A stretch of 62,208 nt of DNA from Bacteroidaceae bacterium (GCA_017517925.1 JAFWXS010000034.1:1-62208); one strand, 5' to 3'; shown: positions 16,675 to 26,254, numbered from the stretch's first letter. Program-made: numbers and translations. Notes: generated by a model not told the origin, from the sequence alone.

Positions 16675-18129
16675 ATGAGTACAATTGCAGAATTAGCTCC
16701 TCAGAGCGTGTGGAAACATTTTTATGAGTTGACACAAGTGCCCCGTCCGTCGGGCTACCTCGAACCCGTACAGCAGTTCCTGCTCGACTTCGGTAAGAAG
16801 ATCGGCGTAGAGACCTTCATGGATGAGGCCGGTAATATCATCATGCGCAAGCCCGCCACGCCGGGACTCGAAGGACGCAAGGGGATCGTGCTGCAGGCAC
16901 ACATGGATATGGTGCCGCAGAAGACAGCCGAGAGCACTCACGACTTTGAGAAAGACCCCATCGACTGCTATGTGGATGGCGACTGGGTGCGCACGCGCGG
17001 CACCACACTCGGTGCCGACAACGGCTTGGGCGTGGCGGCTATCATGGCCATCATGGAGGACGATACCCTGGAGCATGGTCCGCTCGAAGGACTCATCACT
17101 GCCGACGAAGAGACCGGCATGTTCGGAGCCTTCGGCCTGAAGCCTGGCACCGTACAGGGCAAGGTGCTGCTCAACCTCGACTCTGAGGCCGAGGGCGAGC
17201 TCTACATCGGCTGTGCCGGAGGTATCGACGTGACGGCTACCCTGCAATATATGGAGATAGAGCCCGAAGAGGACTATAAGGCCGTGCGCGTGACCCTGAA
17301 GGGGTTGCGCGGCGGTCACTCGGGCCTCGAGATCTGCGAGGGTCGTGGCAATGCCAACAAGCTCATGGGACGCTTCGTGCGCGAGGCTGTGCTCGAGTGT
17401 GACGCTCAGCTGGCTCAGTGGAAAGGCGGCAACATGCGCAACGCCATCCCTCGCGATGCCTCCGTGGTGCTCACCCTGCCCGAGGATGCTGTGGAAGATG
17501 TAAAGGAACTGGCGGCACGTTGTGAGGCACTTTTCGCTGAGGAGTTTGCCACCATCGAGAGCGGTATCACCCTCACCGTAGAGGAGGTGGAGATGCCCGA
17601 GAGCGAGACTCCCGAAGAAATCCGGGACAACCTCATCGACGCTATCCTTGCCTGCCAGAACGGCGTGATGCGCTATATCCCCACCATCCCCGACACGGTG
17701 GAGACATCGAGCAACCTCTCCATCATCGAGATTGGCGAGGGCAAGGCTCAGTTTAGCCTCCTGGTGCGCAGTTCTTTAGAGAGCATGAAGATGTATCAGG
17801 CCATCTCGCTCGAGAGCTGCTTCTCTATGGCGGGAATGCGCGTGGAGTTCAGCGGTAGCTATAGCGGTTGGCAGCCCAACGTGAACTCTCATGTGCTCGC
17901 TGCCATGAAGGAGACCTATAAGGAGCTCTTCGGTAAGGAGCCTGAGGTGAAGGTCATCCATGCCGGTCTCGAGTGCGGTATCATTGGCGCAGTCAACGAG
18001 GGTATGGACATGATCTCGTTCGGCCCCACACTGATGTCGCCTCACTCACCTGACGAGCGCGTGCTCATCCCCACCGTGCAGAAGTTCTACGACCTCATCC
18101 GCTACGTCATCAAGAAAGGGGTAGAGTAA
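16675..18129 (+). CDS. pepD: Aminoacyl-histidine dipeptidase (peptidase D, M20C)
   Basis: PepD is a di-zinc cytoplasmic dipeptidase cleaving Xaa-His and other dipeptides. Zinc and catalytic motifs are visible: LQAHMDMVPQ (HxD), LGADNGLGVAAIMAIMED, ADEETGMFGA with the general-base Glu pair, and the lid-domain GGHSG. A late HAGLECGIIG provides the last metal-binding region, then FGPTLMSPHSPDER. The 484 residues match E. coli PepD (485). I begin at the ATG at 16675 (MSTIAELAPQSVW). A GTG at 16651 lies inside repeat A and is unlikely. Confidence 0.96.
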   Translation: MSTIAELAPQSVWKHFYELTQVPRPSGYLEPVQQFLLDFGKKIGVETFMDEAGNIIMRKPATPGLEGRKGIVLQAHMDMVPQKTAESTHDFEKDPIDCYVDGDWVRTRGTTLGADNGLGVAAIMAIMEDDTLEHGPLEGLITADEETGMFGAFGLKPGTVQGKVLLNLDSEAEGELYIGCAGGIDVTATLQYMEIEPEEDYKAVRVTLKGLRGGHSGLEICEGRGNANKLMGRFVREAVLECDAQLAQWKGGNMRNAIPRDASVVLTLPEDAVEDVKELAARCEALFAEEFATIESGITLTVEEVEMPESETPEEIRDNLIDAILACQNGVMRYIPTIPDTVETSSNLSIIEIGEGKAQFSLLVRSSLESMKMYQAISLESCFSMAGMRVEFSGSYSGWQPNVNSHVLAAMKETYKELFGKEPEVKVIHAGLECGIIGAVNEGMDMISFGPTLMSPHSPDERVLIPTVQKFYDLIRYVIKKGVE

Positions 18130-18137
18130 AAAGTATC

Positions 18138-18178
18138 TTGTCACTCTGAATGCAGTATTACTGCGCTCAGAGTGACAA
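18138..18178. repeat. TTGTCAYTCTGA hairpin after pepD
   Basis: TTGTCACTCTGA at 18138-18149 pairs with TCAGAGTGACAA ending at 18178, with an inner GCAG/CTGC stem. The ends match the hairpin at 22355-22390, marking a repeated intergenic motif. It has no T-run, so it is not a classic terminator. Confidence 0.75.
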
Positions 18179-18218
18179 TAGTAAAAATAGGTATATTATA
18201 CTAAGATGTAAAAAGAAT

Positions 18219-19721
18219 ATGAACAAGGAATTATCAATGAATCCCAACAAAATTGTGGCCTACCTGCAGAAGCCTTGCAAGGAGTTCACAAAAGCGGATG
18301 TCGTGCGCTACATCAAGGAGAACGAGATCCGCATGGTCAACTTCATGTACCCTGCCGGTGACGGCCGCTTGAAGACCCTCAACTTCGTAATCAACAACGA
18401 GGCATATCTCGATGCCATCCTCACCTGTGGTGAGCGTGTCGACGGCAGCAGCCTCTTCCCCTTCATCGAGGCCGGCAGTAGCGACCTCTACGTGTTGCCT
18501 CGCTTCAGCACCGCTTTCATAGACCCGTTTGCCGAGTTGCCCACACTCTCGATGCTGTGTTCCTACTTCAACAAGGATGGTGAGCCCCTCGAGAGCTCAC
18601 CCGAGAATACCCTGCGCAAAGCTTGCCGCGCTTTTAATGAGGTGACAGGGATGGAGTTCCAGGCCATGGGCGAGTTGGAGTATTACGTCATTGCTCCCGA
18701 CTGTGGCATGTTTGCCGCTACCGACCAGAAAGGTTACCACGAGTCGGCTCCTTACGCCAAGTTCAACGAATTCCGCACCCAGTGCATGGCCTACATCGCC
18801 CAAGCTGGCGGACAGATTAAGTATGGGCACTCCGAAGTGGGCAACTTCACTATCGACGGCATGATCTACGAGCAGAACGAGATTGAGTTCCTCCCCGTGA
18901 ACGCTTGCGATGCAGCCGACCAGCTCATGATAGCCAAGTGGATTATCCGCAACCTCGCCTTCAAGCATGGCTACGACATTACCTTTGCGCCGAAAATTAC
19001 CGCCGGCAAGGCAGGCTCGGGACTCCACGTGCACATGCGTATCGTGAAGGACGGCCAGAACCAGATGCTCGACGGTGGCGTGCTCTCAGCTACTGCCCGC
19101 AAGGCCATTGCCGGTATGATGCAGCTTGCCCCCTCCATTACCGCTTTCGGTAACACCAATCCTACCTCGTACTTCCGTCTCGTACCGCATCAGGAGGCAC
19201 CCACCAACATCTGCTGGGGCGACCGCAACCGCTCGGTACTCGTGCGTGTCCCCCTCGGCTGGGCTGCCAAGAGTGACATGTGTCAGATAGCCAATCCGCT
19301 CGAGGCCGTGAGCAACTACGATACGACACAGAAGCAGACCGTGGAGATGCGTTCACCGGACGGCTCGGCTGACATCTATCAACTCATTGCCGGACTTGCT
19401 GTGGCTTGTCGCTATGGATTTGAACTTGATAATGCCTTGGAGATTGCCGAGAAGACCTACGTGAACGTGAATATCCACCAAAAGGAGAATGCCGACAAAC
19501 TCAATTCACTGGCTTGTCTGCCCGACAGCTGCGAAGCATCGGCCGACTGTCTGGAGAGCCAGCGCGAGGTGTTCGAGAAGCACAACGTCTTCAGCCCCGC
19601 CATGATTGACGGAATCATCAAGCGTCTGCGCTCCTACGGTGACCGTACCTTGCGTGCCGACATCAACGGCAACCAGGAAGAGATGCTCAAACTGGTGAAC
19701 CGTTACTTCCATTGCGGATAA
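18219..19721 (+). CDS. glnA: Glutamine synthetase (type I-like)
   Basis: The 500-residue protein makes glutamine from glutamate, ammonia and ATP. The N-terminal beta-grasp contains NEIRMVNFMYPAGDGRLKTL. Catalytic-domain motifs follow: GELEYYVIA (metal Glu), AGKAGSGLHVHMRI (metal His), FRLVPHQEAPTNICWGDRNR (Glu/Arg substrate loop) and VEMRSPDGSADIYQ near the nucleotide site. I start at the ATG at 18219 (MNKELSMNPNK). A second ATG at 18237 is possible, and an upstream extension crosses the preceding hairpin region. The classical adenylylation tyrosine loop is not obvious. It is a single gene with a terminator behind it. Confidence 0.93.
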   Translation: MNKELSMNPNKIVAYLQKPCKEFTKADVVRYIKENEIRMVNFMYPAGDGRLKTLNFVINNEAYLDAILTCGERVDGSSLFPFIEAGSSDLYVLPRFSTAFIDPFAELPTLSMLCSYFNKDGEPLESSPENTLRKACRAFNEVTGMEFQAMGELEYYVIAPDCGMFAATDQKGYHESAPYAKFNEFRTQCMAYIAQAGGQIKYGHSEVGNFTIDGMIYEQNEIEFLPVNACDAADQLMIAKWIIRNLAFKHGYDITFAPKITAGKAGSGLHVHMRIVKDGQNQMLDGGVLSATARKAIAGMMQLAPSITAFGNTNPTSYFRLVPHQEAPTNICWGDRNRSVLVRVPLGWAAKSDMCQIANPLEAVSNYDTTQKQTVEMRSPDGSADIYQLIAGLAVACRYGFELDNALEIAEKTYVNVNIHQKENADKLNSLACLPDSCEASADCLESQREVFEKHNVFSPAMIDGIIKRLRSYGDRTLRADINGNQEEMLKLVNRYFHCG

Positions 19722-19747
19722 AAGGTTCTCCATGTAATTTACAAACA

Positions 19748-19787
19748 GCATCGTCCCGATACATTTCGAGGCGATGCTTTATTTTTG
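19748..19787 (+). terminator. Terminator after glnA
   Basis: AGCATCG and CGATGCT arms enclose an 18-base loop and are followed by TTATTTTTG. Confidence 0.75.
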
Positions 19788-19796
19788 AGCCCTATA

Positions 19797-19828
19797 TTTG
19801 GATGGTAAGAAGATAATACTTACATTTG
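19797..19828 (+). promoter_or_regulatory. Consensus promoter for the yhcH-glgB operon
   Basis: TTTG at 19797-19800, a 20-base spacer and TACATTTG at 19821-19828 match the Bacteroidetes housekeeping promoter exactly. The leader to the ATG at 19883 would be about 45 bases. Confidence 0.8.
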
Positions 19829-19882
19829 TGAGATATTTAAGATTTACAGATTGAAAATATATACTCTAAAACTAATTATACC

Positions 19883-20323
19883 ATGGTAATAGACAATCTG
19901 AAACACTTGCGTGACTACGAGTCGCTGCATCCCTTGTTTGCAAAAGCCTTTGATTACATTGAGCAGACTGACCTCAATGCTTTGGAACCTGGCAAGATTG
20001 TACTTGTCGAGAATGAATTGATTGTAAACGTTATGCAGATTCCGCCCAAGACTAAAGAGGAGGCTAAGTTGGAAACACATGAGGAATATATCGACATACA
20101 GGTGCCTATTACCGATGTGGAGGTGATGGGGTATACCCAGCGTACCGACCTTCCCGAGGCAGAGTATGATGCTTCCATTGACATGACACTCTACGAAGGG
20201 GCTGCCGCGGACTACATCACTGTGAAGCCCGGAATGTTTACCCTCTTCTTCCCCGAGGATGGTCATGCACCCGGCATCACTCCCGTGGGGCTGAAAAAGA
20301 TTATTATTAAGGTGAAAAAATAG
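19883..20323 (+). CDS. YhcH/YjgK/YiaL (DUF386) family protein
   Basis: This 146-residue cupin-type protein has the DUF386 pattern: NELIVNVMQIPPKTKEEAKLE..HEEYIDIQ, then a metal-cupin tail GMFTLFFPEDGHAPGI. Family members (EbgC, YhcH, NanQ) are sugar anomerases or sugar-binding proteins with a metal held by His/Glu. Which sugar is not readable. It lies 6 bp before glgB under a consensus promoter, so it is expressed with glycogen synthesis. A mutarotase-like role in sugar-phosphate handling is an inference. Confidence 0.9.
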   Translation: MVIDNLKHLRDYESLHPLFAKAFDYIEQTDLNALEPGKIVLVENELIVNVMQIPPKTKEEAKLETHEEYIDIQVPITDVEVMGYTQRTDLPEAEYDASIDMTLYEGAAADYITVKPGMFTLFFPEDGHAPGITPVGLKKIIIKVKK

Positions 20324-20329
20324 AATACT

Positions 20330-22333
20330 ATGCTTAAACTCATCGAAAACGACCCTTGGCTGGAACCGTACGAACCTGCGATTCAAGGCCGCTACGACTA
20401 CTATGTACGTCGCAAGAATGAACTGACTGCCAACGGCACGAAGAAGTTGAAGGACGTGGCCAAAGGCTACGAATACTATGGTCTGCACAAGACAAAAAAG
20501 GGATGGACCTTCCGTGAGTGGGCACCCAATGCTACACAAATCTACCTCATCGGTGACTTCACCGAGTGGCAAGAAAAGGAGGAGTACAAGCTTACCCGTC
20601 TCAACGGTCACGGCGATTGGGAGGTGAATCTCCCTGCCGATGCCATCAAGCACGAGGACTACTATAAACTGAAAGTCTATTGGGAAGGTGGCTCGGGTGA
20701 GCGCATTCCCGCTTATGTGCGTCGTGTGGTACAGGACGAGACGACCTATCTCTTCAGTGCGCAAGTGTGGGAGCCCGCACCCTATGAGTTCAAGGTGAAG
20801 AAGTTCAAGCCCAACACCTCTCCGCTGCTCATCTACGAATGCCATGTGGGCATGTCGGGCGAAGAGGAGAGAGTATCTACCTACAACGAGTTCCGTGAGA
20901 AGGTGCTGCCGCGCGTTATCGCCGGTGGCTACAACTGCATACAGATTATGGCCATTCAGGAGCATCCCTATTACGGCTCGTTCGGCTACCATGTGTCAAA
21001 CTTCTTTGCTGCATCGTCACGTCAGGGTACCCCCGAGGAACTCAAACAGCTCATCGATGAGGCCCACGCCAACGGCATAGCTGTCATCATGGATATGGTG
21101 CAGTCTCATGCTGTGAAGAACGAGCTCGAGGGCTTGGGCAACTTTGCTGGCGATCCCGACCAATACTTCTATCCCGGTGACCGTCGCGAACATCCGGCTT
21201 GGGACTCGCTCTGTTTCGACTATTCTAAGAATGACGTAGTATGCTTCCTGCTCTCGAATTGCCGTTTCTGGATGGAGGAGTATAAGTTCGATGGTTTCCG
21301 CTTCGACGGTGTGACCTCGATGCTCTATCGCAGTCACGGTCTCGGCGAAGCTTTCTGTGGCTATGGCGACTACTATAACCTCAATCAGGATGGTGATGCT
21401 GTTTGCTACCTCACCTTGGCCAACGACCTTATCCACGAGGTGAACAAGAACGCTATCACCATTGCCGAAGAGGTGTCGGGTATGCCCGGTTTGGCAGCTC
21501 CCATCAAGCATGGTGGTTACGGATTCGACTATCGTATGGCAATGAACGTCCCCGACTACTGGATCAAGCTCATCAAGGAGCAGACCGACGAAAACTGGAA
21601 GCCCACCAGCATGTTCTGGGAGGTGACCAATCGCCGTAAGGACGAGAAGACCATCTCCTACGCTGAGAGCCACGATCAGGCACTCGTGGGTGACAAGACC
21701 ATCATCTTCCGTCTTGTGGACTCAGACATGTACTGGCATTTCCAGAAGGGGGACGAGAACTTCATGGCCCACCGCGGTATCGCACTGCACAAGATGATAC
21801 GCCTGCTCACCGCATCGACCATCAACGGTGGCTACCTTAACTTCATGGGTAACGAGTTCGGTCATCCCGAGTGGATTGACTTTCCTCGCGAGGGCAATGG
21901 CTGGAGCTACAAGTATGCCCGACGTCAGTGGAGTTTGGTGGACAATGACAAGTTGTGCTACGAGTATCTGGGTAAGTTTGACCAGGCGATGATAAAGCTT
22001 ATCGGCAGTCAGCCCAAGTATGAGAAGAGCAAGGTAGTAGAGGTCAACTGCAACGATGGCGACCAGATAATGGCCTATCGTCGCGATGATCTGCTGTTTG
22101 TCTTCAACTTCAGTCCTACCAATTCGTACAGTGACTACGGCCTGCTCGTGCCGCGCGGTTCGTACAAGGAGATTCTCAATACCGACAATCCCGAGTTTGG
22201 CGGTAATGGTCTCACCGACCCGAGCCTCACGCACTTCACCCACTTCGAGCCCTTGCACAAGCGCTACAAAAAGGAGTGGCTCAAGCTGTACATTCCTGCT
22301 CGCTCGGCGATAGTGCTGAAGAAACAGGATTGA
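20330..22333 (+). CDS. glgB: 1,4-alpha-glucan branching enzyme (GH13)
   Basis: GlgB moves an alpha-1,4 chain to make an alpha-1,6 branch in glycogen. The 667-residue protein has an N-terminal CBM48 (KGWTFREWAPNATQIYLIGD, about 61-80), the (beta/alpha)8 GH13 barrel and a C-terminal beta domain. Catalytic motifs are FRFDGVTSM (nucleophile Asp), TIAEEVSG (acid/base Glu) and SYAESHDQALVGDK (third Asp). The motif FDGVTSMLYRSHG is typical of the eukaryote-type branching enzyme that many Bacteroidales carry, rather than the longer E. coli GlgB. Length and motifs are complete. It is co-transcribed with the YhcH-like gene. Confidence 0.95.
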   Translation: MLKLIENDPWLEPYEPAIQGRYDYYVRRKNELTANGTKKLKDVAKGYEYYGLHKTKKGWTFREWAPNATQIYLIGDFTEWQEKEEYKLTRLNGHGDWEVNLPADAIKHEDYYKLKVYWEGGSGERIPAYVRRVVQDETTYLFSAQVWEPAPYEFKVKKFKPNTSPLLIYECHVGMSGEEERVSTYNEFREKVLPRVIAGGYNCIQIMAIQEHPYYGSFGYHVSNFFAASSRQGTPEELKQLIDEAHANGIAVIMDMVQSHAVKNELEGLGNFAGDPDQYFYPGDRREHPAWDSLCFDYSKNDVVCFLLSNCRFWMEEYKFDGFRFDGVTSMLYRSHGLGEAFCGYGDYYNLNQDGDAVCYLTLANDLIHEVNKNAITIAEEVSGMPGLAAPIKHGGYGFDYRMAMNVPDYWIKLIKEQTDENWKPTSMFWEVTNRRKDEKTISYAESHDQALVGDKTIIFRLVDSDMYWHFQKGDENFMAHRGIALHKMIRLLTASTINGGYLNFMGNEFGHPEWIDFPREGNGWSYKYARRQWSLVDNDKLCYEYLGKFDQAMIKLIGSQPKYEKSKVVEVNCNDGDQIMAYRRDDLLFVFNFSPTNSYSDYGLLVPRGSYKEILNTDNPEFGGNGLTDPSLTHFTHFEPLHKRYKKEWLKLYIPARSAIVLKKQD

Positions 22334-22354
22334 TGCAGATTTTTTGGTTGTTAT

Positions 22355-22390
22355 TTGTCATTCTGAGCATTTCTATGCTCGGAATGACAA
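22355..22390. repeat. TTGTCAYTCTGA hairpin after glgB
   Basis: TTGTCATTCTGAGCAT at 22355-22370 pairs with ATGCTCGGAATGACAA at 22375-22390 (one mismatch, 4-base loop). Same outer sequence as the hairpin at 18138-18178. Confidence 0.78.
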
Positions 22391-22402
22391 ACTGTAATGT
22401 AA

Positions 22403-23542
22403 ATGATGAAAAGAAAACAAAAATACGATACCCCTCTCCGCATTATCTGCGCAGTACTCTTTGCTACCTTCTCTTTCCTATATATATATATGTTTCAAGG
22501 AGAGTTACTGGCGCTCGTGCAGGATCACCTCTCTAAAGGTAAGACGACTAACAATGCATTCGTTACCGCCCTGCTCATCACCTTGCTGCTGATGGCATTA
22601 CAGTACTTCTTGAACAAGTTAGGCAAGCTGCACGGGTGTTACGAGGCAGTGTCCTATCTCCCCGCATGTCTGATACTTGCCTTGATTGCCAGAGTGGATG
22701 GCTCCCTGACATATTCATGGGTACACTGGGTCATAGCCCTGATAGCAGTAGCTGTTATATACGTGTTGGTGGTTTGGATTGACAGAAACACCTTGCAGCT
22801 GCGCGACATCAGGTTACTCAAACAGCTGACGCCTAACCTTGGCTTGTTGGCTGTCATGTTTGTGCTCACCGGATGGTACGGTAACGATACCCCTGCCGAG
22901 AAGATGGAGTTGGCTGCATGGAAGTATACTCATAGCGGCGAGTACGACAAGGTGCTGGCTGTGGGGCTAAAGTCTGAAGACTGCAATGCTACACTCACCG
23001 CCTTGCGTAATCTCGCCTTAGCCAAGACAGGGCAGCTGGGCAACAAACTCTTCGCCTACCCTCAGCCATACGGTGCTGACGGACTCTTGTTGAGCCGTTA
23101 CAACGTGCAGACACCAGAGTACGGTGCCAAGGAATTCTACCGTCTGTTGGGCGATACCCCCTATGGTGGAGAGCGATCGGGAGCATTCTATAAGCGCATG
23201 ATGCAGAAGAAAGATTCCGCGTATTGTCGCGAACTGTATGGGGCAGCCCTACTGCTCGACAAGGATCTTGAGGGCTTTGTGGCACTGACCGTAGACAGGA
23301 TACAACTTGCAAAATCTCTTACTGCTGTTCCGGTACATTATCAAGAGGCATGGATGGTATATAATGAGCAGCATCCATTCCATCCCGTCACCTTCATCCC
23401 CGACAGTGCTGTCGCACAGCGCCATCAGGAGTATCTTTCTCTGCGCGAAGCCAATGCCGCCGACCCCATCGCGTTGCAGAACCTCTGCAAGCGTAAGTTT
23501 GGTGATACGTATTGGTACTATTATGATTTTGTATTTAAATAA
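22403..23542 (+). CDS. Integral membrane protein, DUF6057-like
   Basis: The first 165 residues of this 379-residue protein contain five or so hydrophobic segments (LRIICAVLFATFSFLYIYMF, ALLITLLLMALQYFL, WVHWVIALIAVAVIYVLVVW, LGLLAVMFVLTGW). The remaining 210 are soluble and probably face the periplasm. They begin with a TPR-like stretch (WKYTHSGEYDKVLAVG, ATLTALRNLALAKTGQLGNK). This layout resembles the DUF6057 proteins of Bacteroidales, though those I recall are longer. The function is not known. A second ATG follows immediately. The spacing of 69 bp to glgB leaves co-transcription open. Confidence 0.7.
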   Translation: MMKRKQKYDTPLRIICAVLFATFSFLYIYMFQGELLALVQDHLSKGKTTNNAFVTALLITLLLMALQYFLNKLGKLHGCYEAVSYLPACLILALIARVDGSLTYSWVHWVIALIAVAVIYVLVVWIDRNTLQLRDIRLLKQLTPNLGLLAVMFVLTGWYGNDTPAEKMELAAWKYTHSGEYDKVLAVGLKSEDCNATLTALRNLALAKTGQLGNKLFAYPQPYGADGLLLSRYNVQTPEYGAKEFYRLLGDTPYGGERSGAFYKRMMQKKDSAYCRELYGAALLLDKDLEGFVALTVDRIQLAKSLTAVPVHYQEAWMVYNEQHPFHPVTFIPDSAVAQRHQEYLSLREANAADPIALQNLCKRKFGDTYWYYYDFVFK

Positions 23543-23783
23543 ATAAGAAGAACGAAAACTATAGTTGGTATCTACTTTTATTCAATAGATGTCTTTTAAT
23601 GAGGTTTAATATGGTTGCTATGTCGTTTCATGTTCTTACAAAAATTTAGTTTTGGCAATACGTTATTGTGTTATAGTCAAGATTTTTGACAAACAGGAGT
23701 CCTTTTTCCCCTTAGAAAACATATTTGCAATAAATAAACATTTGTAATTGTTGTTCGGAAACAATGTGTGGTGTTAGGAATTT

Positions 23784-25430
23784 ATGCGTATTCTTTGGCT
23801 CGATCTCAATTGTTCATATGCTCATAGTTCGTTAGCGTTGCCTGCGTTACATGCTCAGGTAATGCATCGCAAGGATGTTGAGTGGGAGGTGGTGCATGCT
23901 ACTACTGGAGAAGCTGTTGGGACGGCTGTAGATGCTATTTATGCCTATCGCCCCGATGTGGTGGCGGCAACGGCATGGCTCTTTACGCACGAACATTTGT
24001 TGCATGTAATTGTACGAGTGAAGGCTTTACTTCCTCATGTGGTGGTTATACTCGGAGGCCCTGAGTTCCTTGGCGATAATGCAATGTATCTGCACCGACA
24101 TCCCGAGGTGAATTGTGTATTACGTGGTGAGGGTGAGGAAAGTTTTCCCCAATGGCTTGAACTGTGGAATAGCCCCGAGGCATGGGCTGATATAAAAGGG
24201 CTATGCTATATATATAAAGGTGTATATTATGATATGGGGGTAGCGCGTGTGAAGGACTTCGCTGCTTTGCATGCCCCAGAGGAGAGTGCGCTGTTCGCTT
24301 GGGAAAAACCTTTCGTGCAAATAGAAACTACGCGAGGATGTTTCAATACGTGTGCCTTTTGTGTAAGTGGGGTAGGCGATCCTGTACGTATGCTTTCTTT
24401 GGAGGTTATACGTCACAGACTCGAACGTATCCGTGGACGAGGTATACGCGATGTACGTGTGTTGGATCGTACGTTTAACTATCATCCGCAACATGCTGTT
24501 GAACTGTTACGACTTTTTGCGGAGTTTCATCCTCATTTGCGGTTCCACTTGGAGATACATCCGGCATTTCTTCCTCAGAGTGTACGCGAAGTGTTGGTTA
24601 GTATACCTCACGGATTGTTGCACCTTGAAGCTGGTATACAGAGCCTTCGACAGGAGGTACTTGACAAAAGTTTGCGTAAAGGGGCATTGGAACAAGCGCT
24701 TGATGGATTGCGCTTCCTCTGTTCGCTATCCAACCTTGTCACCCATGCCGACCTTATCGCAGGGCTTCCGCTTTACACGTTGGCGCATATATACGAAGAT
24801 ATACGCACCCTTACTTCCTGGCAGGTTGATGAGATACAACTTGAATCACTGAAACTGCTCCCCGGTACCGTAATGCGTCGCGATGCTTCGCTGTTGGGCA
24901 TACGTTATTCGCCTCTTCCACCCTATGAAGTGCTTGGGACTGATGCTATGGGCAGTACCGAACTGCAGGAGGCGCGCCATCTCTCGCGCTTGCTTGATGC
25001 CTATTACAATACCAAGGCGTGGCAACGGATTACGCGGAAGCTTATTCTTGGTGAACAGGATTTTTTGTACAGTTTCCTTCGCTATCTCATACAGCACAAC
25101 TATATAGAACAGCCCATGAGTCTCGAAAGGCGTGGCGAATTACTTTATCTTTTCTGTAAAGAGTATTATCCAAGTTATGCTATTGATGTTACGCTTGCTT
25201 GGATAGAGGCTGGCATGTCTCTCAAGAAACGGCCTGCCGGAGGGGTACGCACCAAGCATGTGCAACCGACTGAAAAATGGACAGTTCTCTATGGAAAGTA
25301 TTGCGATACTCTGCGTCTCTGCTTCTTGCCCACTGATGATACAGGGCATGGCTATTGGTTTGGCTACGATAATTTGACGCAGTGCCCCACACCGATATTC
25401 AAGGCCTTTTTCCTTGCAGAAAATCTGTAG
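23784..25430 (+). CDS. B12-binding-domain radical SAM protein with DUF4080-like C-terminus
   Basis: This is a cytoplasmic 548-residue enzyme of unknown substrate. Residues 1-130 form a cobalamin-binding-like Rossmann fold (DLNCSYAHSSLALPAL, VVILGGPEFLGDNA, RGEGEESFPQWL). The radical SAM cluster motif is TTRGCFNTCAFCVSG near residue 185, giving Cys-x3-Cys-x2-Cys for the 4Fe-4S site. A TIM-barrel core follows (HLEAGIQSLRQEVL, HADLIAGLPLYT). The C-terminal 200 residues look like DUF4080. Related proteins act in methylation or rearrangement chemistry, but none of this group is assigned confidently here. The local DNA is more AT-rich than the glgB region. Confidence 0.9.
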   Translation: MRILWLDLNCSYAHSSLALPALHAQVMHRKDVEWEVVHATTGEAVGTAVDAIYAYRPDVVAATAWLFTHEHLLHVIVRVKALLPHVVVILGGPEFLGDNAMYLHRHPEVNCVLRGEGEESFPQWLELWNSPEAWADIKGLCYIYKGVYYDMGVARVKDFAALHAPEESALFAWEKPFVQIETTRGCFNTCAFCVSGVGDPVRMLSLEVIRHRLERIRGRGIRDVRVLDRTFNYHPQHAVELLRLFAEFHPHLRFHLEIHPAFLPQSVREVLVSIPHGLLHLEAGIQSLRQEVLDKSLRKGALEQALDGLRFLCSLSNLVTHADLIAGLPLYTLAHIYEDIRTLTSWQVDEIQLESLKLLPGTVMRRDASLLGIRYSPLPPYEVLGTDAMGSTELQEARHLSRLLDAYYNTKAWQRITRKLILGEQDFLYSFLRYLIQHNYIEQPMSLERRGELLYLFCKEYYPSYAIDVTLAWIEAGMSLKKRPAGGVRTKHVQPTEKWTVLYGKYCDTLRLCFLPTDDTGHGYWFGYDNLTQCPTPIFKAFFLAENL

Positions 25431-25492
25431 GGAAGGTGTGTCATGCAACCTGGATTGTATAGTATTGGATGCTAATGGGAAAATGTCGTGTT

Positions 25493-26254
25493 CTACTCTC
25501 TTCGTCGGAACTCGGAGCACGTAATGGCTGTAGCGATGGCTACATTGAGCGACTCTGATGTAGGGGTTCCTGTGGGGTAATTAGGAATGAACAGTTTGTG
25601 AGTTATGTTTTCTTGTACTGCTCGGCTGATGCCATTGCCTTCATTTCCCATAATGATGATTCCATGAGAAGAAAGTGTTTCGTGATATATGTTAGTACCT
25701 TCGAGGAAAGTTCCGTAAAGGGGGATTTGAGGATTCTCTTTACGGATGGTGTGTAAATGTTTCGGTAAGTCTACGTAGTGTGTCTTGACACGCGCAATAG
25801 CTCCCATGGAGGCTTGTACGGCTTTTGGACTATAGGCATCGGCAGTGTTACGGGAACAGAAAATATGGTGTATACCAAACCAGTCTGCCACACGGATGAT
25901 AGTTCCAAGATTGCCTGGATCTTGTATGTCATCGAGTGCAAGGCATAACTCTTTGCTTGTAATATCTTGATGGACAGAATAGGTGGGGAGCTGGAAAAGG
26001 GCAAGTACCTCTTGTGGAGCTTTCAGAAAACTGGCTTTGCGAAGTTCCTCGGAGGTGGCTTCGATGATTTCAGAAGCACGTATTGCTGGGTTGGCGGTCA
26101 GCCAAGAAGACTTGCCCACGATGAGACTGCAAGTGAAATACGGTAGCAAATCGCCCACAACTTTGGGACCTTCTGCGACAAAAAGGTGCTCTTCGAGACG
26201 TTTTTTCTTTTGATCCAGTGATTGTATGAGTTTGATTTTGGCTTTGCTTAGCAT
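25493..26254 (-). CDS. SpoU/TrmH-family RNA 2'-O-methyltransferase
   Basis: The 253-residue SPOUT enzyme methylates ribose in rRNA or tRNA using S-adenosylmethionine. An N-terminal substrate-binding region (KKRLEEHLFVAEGPKVVGDL) matches the SpoU_sub_bind pattern. The knotted catalytic domain has motif 1 DDIQDPGNLGTIIRVADWFG, motif 2 IIIMGNEGNGIS and motif 3 IPNYPTGTPTSESLNVAIA. The exact nucleotide target cannot be told. It is divergent from tamL with a shared overlapping promoter region. Confidence 0.94.
   Translation of the reverse strand: MLSKAKIKLIQSLDQKKKRLEEHLFVAEGPKVVGDLLPYFTCSLIVGKSSWLTANPAIRASEIIEATSEELRKASFLKAPQEVLALFQLPTYSVHQDITSKELCLALDDIQDPGNLGTIIRVADWFGIHHIFCSRNTADAYSPKAVQASMGAIARVKTHYVDLPKHLHTIRKENPQIPLYGTFLEGTNIYHETLSSHGIIIMGNEGNGISRAVQENITHKLFIPNYPTGTPTSESLNVAIATAITCSEFRRRE

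Noticed and set aside
19844-20992. Minus-strand open frame of 382 codons opposite the YhcH-like and glgB genes
   Set aside because: Spans two real genes on the other strand and has no recognisable domain.
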